Part shown: positions 38,155-52,258 of the stretch, piece after piece
How positions within the stretch are numbered: the first letter of the stretch is position 1
How the letters are laid out: every line of letters starts with the position of its first letter
NCBI GenBank assembly: GCA_014706295.1
Contig: JACSVZ010000022.1
Location: 8,698,830-8,762,829, forward strand
From: Lycocorax pyrrhopterus obiensis
Lineage: Eukaryota; Chordata; Aves; Passeriformes; Paradisaeidae
Direction: 5' to 3'
DNA: 64,000 nucleotides
The notes under the pieces: model-generated
The model's database searches: none
What the model was told of the DNA's origin: nothing
The model's input: only the letters and a program-made list of their open reading frames with translations
Program-made: the position numbers and the translations under genes

Positions 38155-40046
38155 GTAAGATGAGCAAGTCTCAGGTCTGCCCCTCACTTTCTTCCGCATC
38201 TCGTACTGGAAGGTACTAAGTCCTGTTGTGCTGGTTAATTAACATAGATGAGAAAAAGCAGATGTTTTCAATCAATCCAAATGCACTCAATCTGAATGTA
38301 ACAAATGGAAAGGAATCCCTTTTTTTTTTATACTCAAGCTGATTTGACAGCCTGCCAGGTACCATGAATGCATATCTGGAAAAGGTTGAATTTTATTTTT
38401 TTAATTCCTTTTTTCCTACCCAGTTAGGAGATAGGTGATACCTATAGGTGCTAAATGATCTTGAAGCATGTCTTCTGTGTTTATACACATTCAGGGCACT
38501 CTGCTTTGCCATCACCCAGTCACATATCCTGCCCTTTTCTACCTCTTTACTGCCGTATGTTTTCTGCCATACTCGTATTTTCAACTCTGTACCTATGTTC
38601 CCAGAGCAACGAGTGATTCGCATTGTTAAATGATATAAAAATCATTTCCATCCAATAAAGCCTGGCTAAAATCTATTTGTAAAACTAATGTAATTAATCC
38701 ATGAGTTCCTGTTGTTTACCTCCACTGGCATACGAATTGCCAGCTAACCTGCTGGACCCTTTTCTTTAGTGACTTCTGCCTCCTTTACCTTGATTAAAAG
38801 CATTTTCCCCTGATGCAACAGGACTGCACATTTATGACTGAGATGGAGTGGGACCTGGTTTGGTCTGCTCTTGCCTTCCATGGGTTTCCTTACCTGCTGC
38901 CTTGCTGCCAGGAAAGTCACTTATTCCAAGAATTAATTGAGGAGCTTGGCTTTTTGCTGATGGCCATGTCACCAAACCCACTTTGTGCAGTGGCTTGCTC
39001 CGTCTCCTGCTGGCCTAGAGTGTGAATTTTTGGTTTTTGATTGACATTCCTTGTCTCTCCTACCTCATTTTACAGAAAATTGTAGTGTTGTGGTTGTTAG
39101 GAGCCGAGGGAAAGAAGCTGTGAGGATTAGCCAGAGATCACTAATTGTCATCATAACCCATCCTACTCATCCTCTCCTCTTCAGAACGCGGACTCACTCT
39201 GCAGTCAGTCGTCACCTTTGTCTTGAGCCACACAGGGCCACTTGGCCACGTGCAGACCTCCAGCATGCCTAAGCCCATGACCCTCACTGCATCTGCTCTT
39301 CCACCCACTGGTCTCCATCGTGTCGTAAGTGTGACTCAGCTTTCCCTGCTCCTCTGCCAGCTCTTTCATTAGCCCTTCCTCTGTGTCTGTGAGCTGCTCT
39401 CGGCCGTCTGTGCTGCTTGCCCTGCATGTTGCTCACATGTGCCCCTCATGTCACTGGTCCCATTGCCAGCGCCCGGCTCCTGCCCTTCCTCCAGGTGGGT
39501 GACCGTGCCTCATCTCCATCTGCCCTGCGCTCCAGGTGCAGAAGTTAAAACCTGCTCTTCTCCTAAAACTGTTGGCTTTTGGCCCGAGTTGTTGCCCACC
39601 TTTTTCTTATTGGTTTATTTTTCCAGATCAAGAGCTTCTCCTGCCCTTCCCCCCCAGGCTGCCTTTTTGGTGTGTCCAAGGCTTGTTATATGCCAGGACC
39701 AGATTTTACCTGCAGGTGTTGGACTGCAGCCCTGGGCACACTTTGTGCAGGTGCTGTCCCTGCCCAGCAGAACAGTGGCTCATCCACATGCACATTCACC
39801 TCTCTTCCATGGGGGAAGAAAAGAATCTGATAACATTAGGATTTGTAAATATGTGCTTAAAATAAAAACATAATACCAGCCAGAGCTTCATGTCACCTGT
39901 TGGTAGAGTAAATATTTGTGGTCTTCTCAGGCTGTAGTAAAGCTCCAGGAAGTTGGATGAGTAGAAGAAGGATTGGTCAGGCTTGTGCTTCCCAAGCGAG
40001 TGTGCAAGTTGGAGGATTAACTGTGCTCCCCCTTCTTGTCCCTAAG
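38155..40046 (+). other. RIMS4: RIMS4 intron 5
   Basis: This 1.9-kb intron runs from gtaaga to the acceptor ccctaag. It contains several stop-free stretches (for example 39439-39873) without resemblance to known proteins, and an isolated AATAAA near 38653 without a convincing downstream element. I see no repeat or RNA gene in it. Confidence 0.9.
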
Positions 40047-40265
40047 GTGATAGTCTGGGGAAACTATGGACGCATGGAGCGCAAGCACTTCATGGGAGTC
40101 GCCAGGGTTCTCCTGGAAGAACTGGATTTGTCAACTTTAGCAATCGGCTGGTACAAGCTCTTCCCAACTTCCTCGATGGTAGATCCCACTACAGGCCCGC
40201 TCCTGCGCCAGTCCTCACAGCTTTCCCTGGAGAGCACAGTGGGACCCTGCTGTGACAGGTCTTAG
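40047..40265 (+). CDS. RIMS4: RIMS4 exon 6 (end of C2B domain, C terminus, stop)
   Basis: The last coding exon has 72 sense codons and a TAG stop at 40263-40265. It reads VIVWGNYGRMERKHFMGVAR, VLLEELDLSTLAIGWYKLFP, then a tail with SSMVDPTTGPLLRQSSQLSL and ends STVGPCCDRS. The WYKLFP motif closes the C2B domain, and the serine-rich tail is the conserved RIM C terminus. Relative to what I recall of the mammalian protein, the final residues differ slightly (CCDRS here). Summed with exons 2-5 the window supplies 716 coding bases, which fits the family's 269 residues if exon 1 gives 31 codons plus one base. Confidence 0.95.
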   Translation: MIVWGNYGRMERKHFMGVARVLLEELDLSTLAIGWYKLFPTSSMVDPTTGPLLRQSSQLSLESTVGPCCDRS

Positions 40266-43200
40266 TGAGTAAGGAAGGGGGAACTGCTTTTGTTTTTTAA
40301 ACATGCTGTCAAGGTTTTGTTTGCTGGAACTCTGACCTCAAGTGCAATGCATGTTCCATCAGTTCTTGTGGAGCTGGAAGAGGAGGATAAACCAGTGACC
40401 TTAGACAGAAGACGAGGGGGAGGGCACTGTGCCCTCTCCGTCCGAGGAGGAGGTGCCATGGGGCATGAGTCCTAGTTGTCAAATTAGACATACACCTCTT
40501 GTTTCACTTCTCTCACTGTCATTCTTGGACCCTTGTTTCAGATCACTATTAACCCTGGAAAGTTGCAGCATTCAAAAGAATTTGGGGGGAGTAAGGAATG
40601 AATTTCTCTTAACTGTGTGTCTTAGAAATTTCTAATATGAATTCTTTCAGAAGAAAGTACCTGAAAAATTCAGAGGTCATCGTCTGGCCTAAAAAGAGCA
40701 GGAACAGAAAGTTTAAGAGGAAGCATTAGGTTTTTTTATAATGTCTTTCTTTCTGAGAGGAAGAAAGAAACCTGCAACTCTTTCTTTAGAATCAGTTCCC
40801 TGTCACTGAGTCATGTTAGCTGTAACACTGTCGTTGCTGTGTTTTCAAACTGTGCCAAATTACCAGCAAGTGTCTTTACTGCATTACGTGTCTAACACTG
40901 CTGATGAAGCATACTTGGTGGGAGAACAAGTAATGCCTACTTAGAGCAGGCAGTTTAAACAGAGTTCGAGTTTAGCAGGCTAATTAACCACAGTTTTGCT
41001 CAGAAAAAAACCCCAAAACACTAGAAGTGGGAGCTGAACATCACACTCGCAGCTTGAGGTGTTTTGTATTGTCAGATAAGATGTTCTGCAATTTGCTGAC
41101 TCCCTTACTTGTTGCTGTGCATCCTTCAGTCATGATGTCTTCTATCTCCTGCTTTTTTCCTTCGTCTCCTTGGTACTGGTACATATCTGCTGGAGATGCT
41201 GCCCTTCCTGTTGTGCTGTGCACTGACCTGAAACAGGACTGTTTTATTCTGCCATGGGAGAGGAAATGGGGGCTTCTGGGGGTGCAGAAGAAAGAAACCT
41301 CAGTTTGCCATCTGAGAAGAAGGTGCTGGAGAGCCCATAACCTTCCTTGTGGAGAGAGGGGAGCTTTAGGCAGTCTCGGTAGTACACAGACATTGTCAAG
41401 TGTCCTGCAAGAGGAGATGTGATCCCCAAAGTACAGAGAGCTAGTGAGTGAGGAGTGTGATGGCACAGTGGTCACAGCACATATGTTCTGTTCATTAAAC
41501 GAGTAAAGCACATTTGCTGAGCTGTGGCAGCTGCTGCCAGCAGAGCCACGTGCTGGAGGAAGTGCGCTGGATCCTTCAGACAATTCAAGTTTCCAGAATC
41601 ACAGAGAATCTCCAAAGATTTTCTGTTGATAGCTCTGTTTTGGCTAGGTTTTGTCTTAGTTCCTGAATGAGGATTTGATGACTGCTGTCCCAGAATAAGC
41701 TTTTGGAGATGTTTTACTTTGTGGTTTAAAAGTGAAGGTCCCGTGTCCCATGTAGGAATGAGCAGATTCTTGACCTGTCGTAGAGAAATACTGAGCATTT
41801 ATTTCTGCGTGTGGACCTCAGCTTTTTTAGAGTAAAAGCATGAGTGTTGAGTGGATGGTAAAAGCAGTTGCTTTTGGTCCTAGCTTGTCTATGGCATTTT
41901 AAATTATTTTGAGATAAATTACAGGATAGAAGCAAAAAATTATAGGCCTTACAATAATCCGTAAAAAATTATATAATATAAAGGAGAGGGAAGGAGGACA
42001 AGGGACATAGAATGACTAGTTTTTTGAGTCTTCAGTGGCAAAAGCCTCAACATTTCAGATAAATCTCTTAATTTCCTTGATCAAATATGTCTCTGGCCTC
42101 TCACTAATTATTTTTTCTAATCGTATTAGACAATTTCTATATATTAGCTGAAGAAAGTTTGTTGCATGCTGGTCAAACTATGTTGTGGCACTCTCTTCTA
42201 TTTTTATTTTAAAAAAAAGCACATTTACTGTAATTCAAGTCAGCATCTTTTCCTCTTGGTATGTAGTGAGTACTAGGCAATATTGTACAATATGTGTATG
42301 AACTAGAATAGATTAGGTAGATTTAGTGGTTTGTAGCACTGGATCTTTTAATAACTATGACTTTAAAAGGACTGTGGGGAGCTCCAGGTACACGCCAGAC
42401 CTGGCAACAGGGCTTCTGTCTTAAGTTATGCTGAAACCTTTGTATTGGTACTTCGTTTGGACATCATCTACCAGTAAGAGCTAAATTAATCCTGAGTTTC
42501 CTGTGTCCAGTAAGATGAATGCAGCGTTTTTGCAGTTTGTAATGGGGAGCAGGAGACTATATATGCCAAAAATATTTCCCCAGAAATCTTTGTTTAATGA
42601 CTGTCTGTCGAAAAGCTCAGTTCCTGTGTGCCTGGCAGACGCGACGCGTCTCTGTTTCCTGCCCCTCTGAAATCTCTGCAGGCTCAGTGATGATCAGTTC
42701 AGTTACCACAGGACTCCTTAACACCGAGGACTGTCTTCTGTCTGGTTTTAATCATGCTGAAAGGTCACTGTCAGGGTAAAATAAAGAAGTTACGGTTCTA
42801 GTTGTGTTATTTTTGTTAACGTCTCCAGTTCTGTAGTTTGGAGGCAGTTTCACAGTCTGCTCCGTCCTATTTTCTTCTGCATTTTTTACGTGGTTGATTG
42901 TGGTCCAGTGCTTCTCGTTTTTGTTCTACTCACTTCCAAGTCCTGTTTCTCCCCAGTAAGTGAGCACTGCAATCCCTGGCTGCCAAGCACAGCACAGTCA
43001 CATGAACTGGCAAGTGCAGGTGACCTTCCTTCACAAAGCAGACTCACAGGAGCCCTTCTGCGAGTGCCCACGGGACACAGAGTGAGGCCTGGGGAGTTGC
43101 ATGGTACCCTACAGTCTAAATTCTTGCTTCACTCATACCCGTGATTCCTGCACTGGCCGTGGTGTATTGTAAAAGTAACTCTTCTAGTTGTCCATCGATT

Positions 43201-44519
43201 TAAGACTCCCAGTGCAGCATCCAAGACAAGTCTCAGGCTTGGAATAGCCTATTTTTATAAAGCCTAACCCACTTTTCCCCAAAAAATTTGGCTGGCCAGT
43301 TTCTGTCTAAGGTGATGTGATATGAGAGTTGGGATTACCAGTGTGGTCGTGTATAAAGCAGCGTTTTGCCAGAGTGATGAGCAGCTGGAAACTGAACTTT
43401 TGTCCCCTTTGCAAGTCCTGGCTGAGTCTTTTCCTGTGCCTGAGTCTTGCTGTTGGTTACAGTCAGGGAGGGAGAGAGGAAGAGCAGGAGACTTAAATAA
43501 AAGGAAAAAAAAGCGTCACAGTGGTTTTGGTTGGTGAATGATTATGAGGGATGAGACTGAGGAGAGAGAAACACCTGCCCAGCTCGGGGTTGATTCTCTG
43601 TTCCTTGTGCATGAACTGTACATTACATTACAACTTTGCATTGTAAAGGTAATGGGAGCATTGCTGGCCAAGAAAACCATGGAGAGCCAATGCCTAAATG
43701 TTACCTGCATTATGGAGAACAAAGAAATCCTGATGCTGAGAGCATCCCTGAGAGCAGAATGATCTCTCCCCCGTGGGCATCCCCTGCACACAGAGAGAGC
43801 AGCCTCGCATGTGGCTTTGTCCTCTTTGTGCTCTAAGCAAAAAGCAGCTGTGACCATGGTTGGTCCTGGTTTGTTCAGGCAAAAAAATGTGATCTTTTCC
43901 CAGTCTCCTGGTGTTTCTTTCCCTTTGCCCCAACACAGCTGGGATGCCCAAGGTCCTCACTCTGCAATTCAATCCATGGGTCCTCATCCTGCAGCCGCAG
44001 CTGCTGGAGCATCCCTTTGCACTGCAGGCACTGTGGGCAGGGTAAGGGCCAGCATTTCTTGGCCATGGATTGTTTCAAAGGACATTTCAGAATTACTTGC
44101 TTTGAATAAAAATATATATTTATTGTTCCTAGCTACCGGATCCTTTATCATTGTACTGTTCTAAATTTGCAGGTCTTCTGGAGTATGAATATCACAAGTT
44201 CCTGTAAAGGAGCTGTTTTTAAGATGTTGAGGCAGTTAACAGAATCTCAACCTAAGCATGTTTAGTAATGTTTAGACAGCAAGACAACTTTTTTATGAAA
44301 CTCATTTTAAGTTAGTTTATTACATGCTGTTGGTAATATTTTAAAACAGGAAAAATATTTTTCTTTAAAGACAAAATGATATGTATGTTTTTTAACAGGT
44401 AACATAATTTAGTGTTTTCAAAAATGTTTGATGTTCTTGGTATGAAGTTTACTCATTCTTTTGATTTCTATGTTCCTTGTTATATTTTATCAACTTTTTT
44501 CCAAAAGAAAAGAGGCATA

Positions 44520-44529
44520 TGTAAATAAA
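44520..44529 (+). terminator. RIMS4: Candidate proximal poly(A) signal overlapping a Pumilio-type element
   Basis: AATAAA at 44524-44529 overlaps TGTAAATA at 44520-44527, which fits the PUM1/2 recognition element TGTANATA. It sits in the AT-rich part of the RIMS4 3' UTR. A 3' UTR of about 4.3 kb would result, close to what I recall for mammals. The downstream GU-rich element is weak, so use of the site is uncertain. Confidence 0.4.
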
Positions 44530-45814
44530 CACCAGAAAAGAGTCCTATAAGAAATTCTGTTCAAACTGGCCATAAAATTATTAGTAAATATTTGTTATCG
44601 TTCATTAACTCTCAGCTACTTTGTTGAAAGAATCGATGTTGTATTTTCAAGATGAGAACTACTTAGCTAGTTTTGTCATAATCCTGTACTCTGTATAAAA
44701 ATCTTTTTATAAACAAAGTCTAATAGGCTACCAAGCAATAATATATTCCATTGGGTGTGCACAGATTGTGACTTGCAGGCTGTAGTACATATTGTTGATA
44801 CAGTTTATAATTGTCCTCAATCTCAACAACATCACTTTTGAAAAAGATTCATATTAACTTTGATTGTAAAAAACAAAGACTGGGCTGTTGCCTTGTGAGA
44901 TATATTCATCCTATAGACTTCTCTGTGAGTGTCTGTGCCCATCGACATGAGGTCTCTCTTAGGTGAAGAAAGAAACAGCTGTAGGTGACTTCATACTACA
45001 GAGGTGAAAAATAGTTCCAGTATAAACTTCATGACTGTTTCAATCTCCTGTTTTTCTTAGGCTATCTAGTATTTGTAACTCGACGAGGATGGTTCCCACT
45101 GCCATTGTAGCCCTGATAAAGCAAAAAAGCCTTTGCACTCTGGGGCCACTTGAGTTCTGCCTGACAGCTGCCGATTTTCCTCGAGATACCCGGGGCAGGC
45201 TAAAGGGAGGGTTTTTTTCAGAGCAGCAGATTGGGCTGCTCTTCTTTAAAGGCTCTGTGGGTTATTTTGTCCATTTCATAGGTGGTATTTGTCCATTTTG
45301 TTAGAAAATTCCACCCAAGGCAGAGAGGTTGCACCTTTGCAGGGGACCATGGGGGACCAGGTAGGTATAAAACAGGCACAAGCTGTTCTGTGCCTTTCTT
45401 CAGAAATTTGCTAGTGCTGGGCTCGTCTAAAGATTTTTCCCGAGTGGCAGGATCAGGATACTGGATTTTAAGTCAGCTCCATCACTGATGCAGTGCATAG
45501 AATAAAAGAGCTTCAAAACAGCATCCCAGTCCATTGCCTGTGGATTCCTCCCAGCATTTCTCGTAGGACAAGTGTCCATGTTGTTCTCAAGTTTGCCAGG
45601 CTGCTGGCTGTGCGGGCAGCAGGTCCCAGTGGTGCTGAGAGCCCCAAGAAATGCTGGAAGAGTTCCTGGTTTTTGTGAAATGCTTTGAAAAGAGAGAGAG
45701 AGAGACGTCTAAATGCAAAGTGCCATCGGTAGAGGAGTCCAGGGCATATTGAGACCTGGAGGGAGCACCTAAAATGAAATTGCAGCTGCCGAATTTGAGC
45801 CAAACATTTAGAAA

Positions 45815-45868
45815 AGAGGATGATCAGTGAAGAGAGGATGATCAGTGAAGAGAGGATGATCAGCGAAA
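45815..45868. repeat. Three tandem copies of an 18-bp unit
   Basis: The unit AGAGGATGATCAGTGAAG is present three times head to tail. The first two copies are identical and the third has one substitution plus a changed last base. It lies in the distal part of the possible RIMS4 3' UTR. Origin by replication slippage is the simplest reading. Confidence 0.92.
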
Positions 45869-47877
45869 GCCTTTTTGTGTTTACCCCAGTGCACACCAGC
45901 CAAGGTGTGTGTCTATGAACATGGTAATTCCACAGGGAGTTTGCAAGTGATTAGGTGTTCTCAAAATGTGGCGTCAGCTCTCACTGCCAGGCTCCTCTGC
46001 TCAGTGGCCACGCCCAGTGACCAGGCAGCCGCATGTCCATCCCCAGCTGCTCACCCACGGCAGCAGCATCACACTCATCCCTGGGGAGCCTCAAGCTGTT
46101 CCCATGGTACAGACACCCTCTGTCCTCCCTTCCCCGTGGTTGCTGCTCTTATCCTGGTGGAGGAGAGGAACTGGGGAGAGTTTCTTTGTAGCATTTGGTT
46201 CTTTGCACTTTAGTGGCTGAACCAGAAGGACCCTGCACCAGCCCTGTCCAGAGCACCAGCAAACAGAGGCGATGACCCAAGGACTTTCCCTTTGTGACTT
46301 TCTGGTAGCTAAAATGGCAACCAAAGCAGTATTGTTAATCCCAGCTTCGCCAGGTCCATGGACAGCCTTGGCATTTACTCTGGGCACATCATGTGGGCTG
46401 AGGCCCCTGTGTGTGGGCAGGGAAGGGCTGTGTCTGGCAGAGAGGCCATGTGGGCACACTGTGCCCAGGCAGCCGTGAGCTCCACTTGCTGAGCCGTGGT
46501 GGGAGCAGAAGCAGCCCAAGGGAATGATTGAGGCACATCTTGCTGAAGCCATCCCACAAGATTTGCAGGAGCTGGTTTTTGTAGTTGCTTGGGCACCAAA
46601 TGTTAGGATATCTGCCCACTGGGGCTTCAGGTCCCACTAAATGCCAGCCTGGAGCTTCAAATCCTTCAGCAGTTTTTTTTCTGGGGCTGTTGCTCCTGAC
46701 CCAGTGCTGCACACTGGTCTCTGCTTTGGTGATTCCATCTTCTTGACCTGGAGCTGGTTTTGGCTTTGGAGCCAGGGAAAGCAAGGTTTGGAGAGTGACT
46801 CTAAAGGCATGTTCCCCATGCCTCACCACACTGGGATTGTCTTCCTCCTGCTCCCTGCAAGCTGCTCCCTGCACAGTGGGAAGGGCATCCTGGGGATGCA
46901 GTGCCTCCCCCGAGACCCCCTCACGCAGCACTGCCATGGCCTGCCACCCACCAGGGATGCCCGTGTCCTGCCAACATTTTGTGGCAGTCCCACATTCAAA
47001 CTCCAGGGGGTCCTTCCTTTCCCATCCTTGGAAGGAGCTAGGGGTCTTCTGCAGAGGCTCAGCAGCCCAGGCAGGCAGGGTGTGCCATTTCCAACAGCCC
47101 GGAGAAGACAGGGAGCTGCCTCTGTGCTGGCCAGGGAGAAGGGGAGCTCCCAGCGAGCTTTTCTCCACCTTCCCTTTGCTTTCCCCAGCGCCCTCTGCTC
47201 CCTACACGGGTCCCCACTTCCCTCTCGACACGAGGCCTTATTCCAGCCCGAGGGGACTGAGGCTGCCCACAGCATCTCTTTGCACTGACGCATCCATCCC
47301 CCGCTGCCCGCCAGGGCGGTGCGGCAGAGCTGGCCTCTGCTCGGGGATGGGGCCACCCCCAGCCCATCCATGCTCCCACCCCCTCTGCCACCGTGCTGGA
47401 GCTCTGCCTTGTTCCCCACTGCCAGGGCCTGGCCACTGTAGGGAAATCTCCTTTCACGGGTTAAACCTTCTTACCTTCATCAGTTGCTCCACAAAAACCA
47501 GTAACTGTGCAGGCACGCTATACTCCTCTTGCTTTTCCCTAGGAGTGGGGGCAGCTGAGATCTGCTCTTTTTGGCCTCTGTAACCCTCTCCAAAACTTTC
47601 TGGAGGTTTTTTGACATCATTTGGTGAGGTGTAATCTCTGTGGAGCCAGAGGGAACACAGGCAATGGAGCTGGGCAGCCTGCTTGCCCAGGTGGCGAGTG
47701 GCTTGCGAGGTGCCTGGGCTGCCTTGGGTGGAAGGTGGGACGCTGGCCACTCGTCTGTAGTCAGGAGAGGATTCTGCTATACTTTTTTCCTGTCTGTAGG
47801 TTTTATTCAGACAATATGTAATGATTGAGTGATTTACAATTCAGTGTTAAGCTAATGAAAACGTTGATAATGGTGAT

Positions 47878-47883
47878 AATAAA
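47878..47883 (+). terminator. RIMS4: Candidate distal poly(A) signal
   Basis: AATAAA is followed within about 20-40 bases by a T-run and then a GT-rich stretch (GTGTGTTGG, later TTTTCTGTGG). This is the textbook layout of a cleavage and polyadenylation site. It would give RIMS4 a 7.6-kb 3' UTR. Alternatively it could end an unrelated transcript, but no other + strand gene is visible upstream. Confidence 0.5.
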
Positions 47884-47900
47884 ACCTTTTTTTTTTCCTA

Positions 47901-49734
47901 CGGTGTGTTGGACGTTTTCTGTGGAGTGTCTCTGCCCTCTCCATTGCCACCACCATTGTCTTCAGCCTAAGATTTCAGCTGGACTCTTCTCCTTGTGCCT
48001 GTAGGGAATGAGAGCAGCTCAACCTGGTGTGTCCCAGTGCTCCGTGGAAGGGCTGTCAGACCTCCAGCTCCCTCAATCAGCCCCAGCTTCCAACCTGCAT
48101 TTCCCTGAGCCACTTCTGGATGTAATTTGGCCGTGGGCATCTCCAGGCACAGAGCTAAGCTTGCTCCCAGTTGTACTGTGCTCACCACCCCAGTCCAAAG
48201 CTCCTGCTGTTTTCTTTCCAAGACCCTTCATGGTCAGCACTGGCCATTCCAAGGGTAATTTTGGAGGTGAAGACTCTACTGGCAGAAAAAAACCCCACCC
48301 CTGGCCCAGGCTGTTGGGAACACCCAGTGTGAGTGAAGGCGGCCTGGGGACCCCCAGGGGAAGGAGACCCTCTGATGTACTGGGTGTGCAGCTACTGCCT
48401 GGATGACCTGGAGCTGTGAACCCTCGGGTGGGAAATGTCTGGGGGATCCTCCTGGAGGGGTCTGTGGGAGGAGGTGGTGGTGAGAACAGGCAGCATTCTC
48501 TGGGGAGCTACTGCAAGTCTTTTTCCCATGGGAATGAGGGATCACAAAGTCACAGTTCACTAAGAATTTCTGAAAGGTTTTTGTCACGCCTCCAAATCCC
48601 TCTGCAGGTCATCAGGGCGAGATCAAGGGGCAGCTTCCCACCTGACCCAGCTACAGCCCCTGGGGGAGCAGTGATGGAAGGGGGAGGAGGAGGGTTTCTG
48701 TAGAGTGTCAGGGGGCAGCCCAGTGTCTCCCACCCTCGGACCACCACCAGCTTCCCAAGCAGAATGGGGCTCAGGCTGTCACTGAGCAGCCAAGCAGCGC
48801 TGCCTGGAAGCTCAGGCCACATGGAAGCAGCAGCAACCAGAGCAGGTGCCCGACTTTCTGCGCCGTCACCTCGTCACCAGTGCTGCCCTCCAGGGTGTGG
48901 AGGTCACACCGCCAGCCCCTCTGCCCCTGCCAGGCTGTGCCTTTGTAGGGCTGCATTGTGGGCTCTGTGACACAACCATGGAGCCACCGAGCTTGGCCAG
49001 TGCTGTGCTGGATCCAGAGGGAGAGTGCAAGGCTGGCTCAGCCTCTGGATTGGGGTTTTCTCCTGCTTCCAGCTCCACCAGAGGTGGGTTTCACCAGGGC
49101 AATACCATGCAGGTCTGGCTTGAGCAGGAATTGAAGACCTGCTTCTTTCCACAATGCTGGATGAGGGTGAGAGGTGCTGGCTCCATCTTGGCCACTGGGA
49201 GGATGTCCAAGGCTCAACATGGAAAGAGGGAGAGACTTCCATCTGCTCAGCTCTGATGGCAAAGGGCAGCACAGCACAGCCAAACCTTGGGCTGAATACC
49301 ATGGGGAGGGTGGGGGAGGTGGGGCATGGCAACAAAAGGGCTGAGCTGGTGGGATCAGCGTGAAGTGACACACTAAGGAGCTGAGAAGCCAGTGAAAGCC
49401 TCATTTTTAAGCCTGTTTTCCATGCTCACAGCTTGCTTTGTTCCACCCCTCCCCCTTTCTCTTTAAACCAAGGCTCACCCAGCTGGTGCAGATCTGGGGC
49501 CACTGGTACAAAGCGAGGCAGCTGCTGGACCCCCCGGCCCCTGGAATGCCACACACCCCAAAGGGCAGCACCCAGGTGAAGGTGTCACAAACCAGCCCCT
49601 GGTGCCAGCCCAGCATTCTCCTCCCTGCCTGCGTGCCCAGGCTGTGCAGCCTGCCCACAGGGAGCCAGCCTGAGGTTTGGGGCTTGGACACATCCCTTTG
49701 CTCTTCCTCGTGACAAATAACCAACCACCACCAG
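47901..49734. other. Gap between the convergent RIMS4 and KCNK15 ends
   Basis: About 1.8 kb of GC-rich sequence separates the distal RIMS4 poly(A) candidate from the KCNK15 poly(A) signal. It has many overlapping open frames on both strands (for example 48846-49256 plus, 48904-49404 minus), none resembling a known protein. No repeat family or RNA gene was recognised. Confidence 0.6.
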
Positions 49735-51169
49735 ATGGATTCACCTTTTATTAAGCTGCCACCCAAAACAAAAGGAGGGGAGAGCAAAGCCTGCCCTGAG
49801 ACCTTCCCAATGCTGGCAACTCTGCATGCTTTCCCCACCAGGAAAAGGGGCTACTTCTCCACAAAAACCCCCTCAGAGGGTATTTTAGATAGAACTGAGA
49901 GTGAAAATGTCCCTTATTGGAGAAAAAAAAAATGAAACAGAGCTCCTACCACTGTCAGAGCCCAGTCCTGCTTTTGTGCAGATGAAACAGGATGGACAGA
50001 GGCCACACTGGGGTCACCAGCTGGAAAGAGCCTCCCAGGTGTGGCTGTGGAGGTAACAAATCTCCAGGTGTGAACGTGGAGGTGGGACCACCCCCACCTC
50101 AGATAACCCCAGCAGCAACAAGCACAAACCCATGGGCTCACAGGGGCTGGGAGGAGGCGAGGAGCTGGCACAGCTGCTGGGCTGCCAGCTGGAGGAAAGG
50201 TGGGGAAGGAAGGGGTGATTTTAGCTAAGAAAAAAAAAATCTCCTTAGGACCAAGCCCTTTGCAGGTGACTGTGTTGGTCAGGAAGGCTCTCCCTGAGGC
50301 TGCCCTTAGTACAGTCTGGGCTCAGCACAGGGGAGAGCTGGGGCAGGGCTGGGCTGAGCTGGGCTGAACTGGACTGCAGGAGTTCAGCTTCCCCTGGGAA
50401 TGGGACACGGCATCCCTCCAGCCAGTTCAGCCAGGAGGACCTACCCGTGGTGGTGAGGTATAAGAGGTAAGGTGTGCTGGTGGGCAAGTGGGTGAGTGCA
50501 TGGGCCTCCAGCTTCTGAAAGCACTGAGCCAGCCACAAACCTGAGCTCAGACCCAGAGGGCTGCTCACAGGAGATGAAGCACCTCCACGAAGCTGCCCCC
50601 ATGTGCTGAGCTTCAGGACCACAGCCCGTTCCCTCCTGCCCACCTCTCCCTGCCCACCCACCAGCTGCAAACCTACTGCGTGGCACTGACTTACCTGCAC
50701 CTGGTGTCAGGGGACAACTTAAAGGTCCCCAGCCCTGCAGGGCTTGCTCACACAGGCTTTGCTTTTGACACTCTCAGCAAATGCAACCCAGCCCATGGAG
50801 CAAGAGTCATGTGCTGGCAGCAGCCACAGCCAAGGTTCGACAGGGTGGGAGGGCAGCAGTGCACCCTTTGGGGAGCAGGGAGGTGGGAAAGCAAACCTAC
50901 AGCTCACTGGGTTTCACATCGGGGCGGGGTGGGAGCTCTTACCAGTCCCAAATGCTTGAACCTACTTGGGAGGAAAAAGCAAAGAAAAACTTAACAATGT
51001 CATTCAGTGCCTGCAAAAAAGGAATCATTATTTCCCGACAGGATTTAGAGGCTCCTGCTGGGGGGAGGGAGAGGAACAGAAGAAAATGAGTAAGAAGAAC
51101 CTGACATCTCTGTTCTCAATTTATCATCATAGTAAGACTCGAGCGCTGAGTACAGCTCGGCACGCGCTC
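49735..51169 (-). other. KCNK15: KCNK15 3' UTR
   Basis: The stretch on the minus strand between the KCNK15 stop codon and its poly(A) signal is about 1.4 kb and shows no coding exon. It contains A-rich and T-rich short runs (for example 50229-50238) and a CTGGG-type repeat patch near 50340-50375. The 3' boundary is taken about 12-15 bases beyond the poly(A) signal and is approximate. Confidence 0.65.
49747..49752 (-). terminator. KCNK15: KCNK15 poly(A) signal
   Basis: TTTATT on the + strand reads AATAAA on the minus strand. Immediately downstream in the direction of transcription lies a GT-rich stretch (TGGTGGTGGTTGG). This combination is a strong cleavage and polyadenylation site and is the only good one found below the KCNK15 stop codon. 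Confidence 0.75.

Positions 51170-52258
<1,089 letters not shown>

Larger units (their letters stand above)
40266..47900 (+). other. RIMS4: RIMS4 3' UTR (probable; distal end uncertain)
   Basis: No splice-compatible coding sequence follows the RIMS4 stop. The sequence is mixed until about 44.1 kb and then notably AT-rich to about 44.9 kb, as in the ends of many neuronal 3' UTRs, with candidate poly(A) signals at 44105, 44524 and 47878. From 46 to 47.6 kb the sequence is GC-richer and has long overlapping open frames on both strands (for example 46389-47168 minus, 46795-47583 plus). Their products are low-complexity and resemble nothing known. The proximal part is confidently 3' UTR; the part beyond about 44.9 kb may be intergenic if the proximal signal is used. 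Confidence 0.6.

Noticed and set aside
44105..44110. AATAAA in the RIMS4 3' UTR
   Set aside because: It is followed by an AT-repeat rather than a GU-rich element and has no better support than the signals at 44524 and 47878.
46389..47583. Overlapping 198-262-codon open frames on both strands
   Set aside because: The sequence is GC-rich and several frames are open at once. No product resembles a known family and there are no convincing splice sites or start context.
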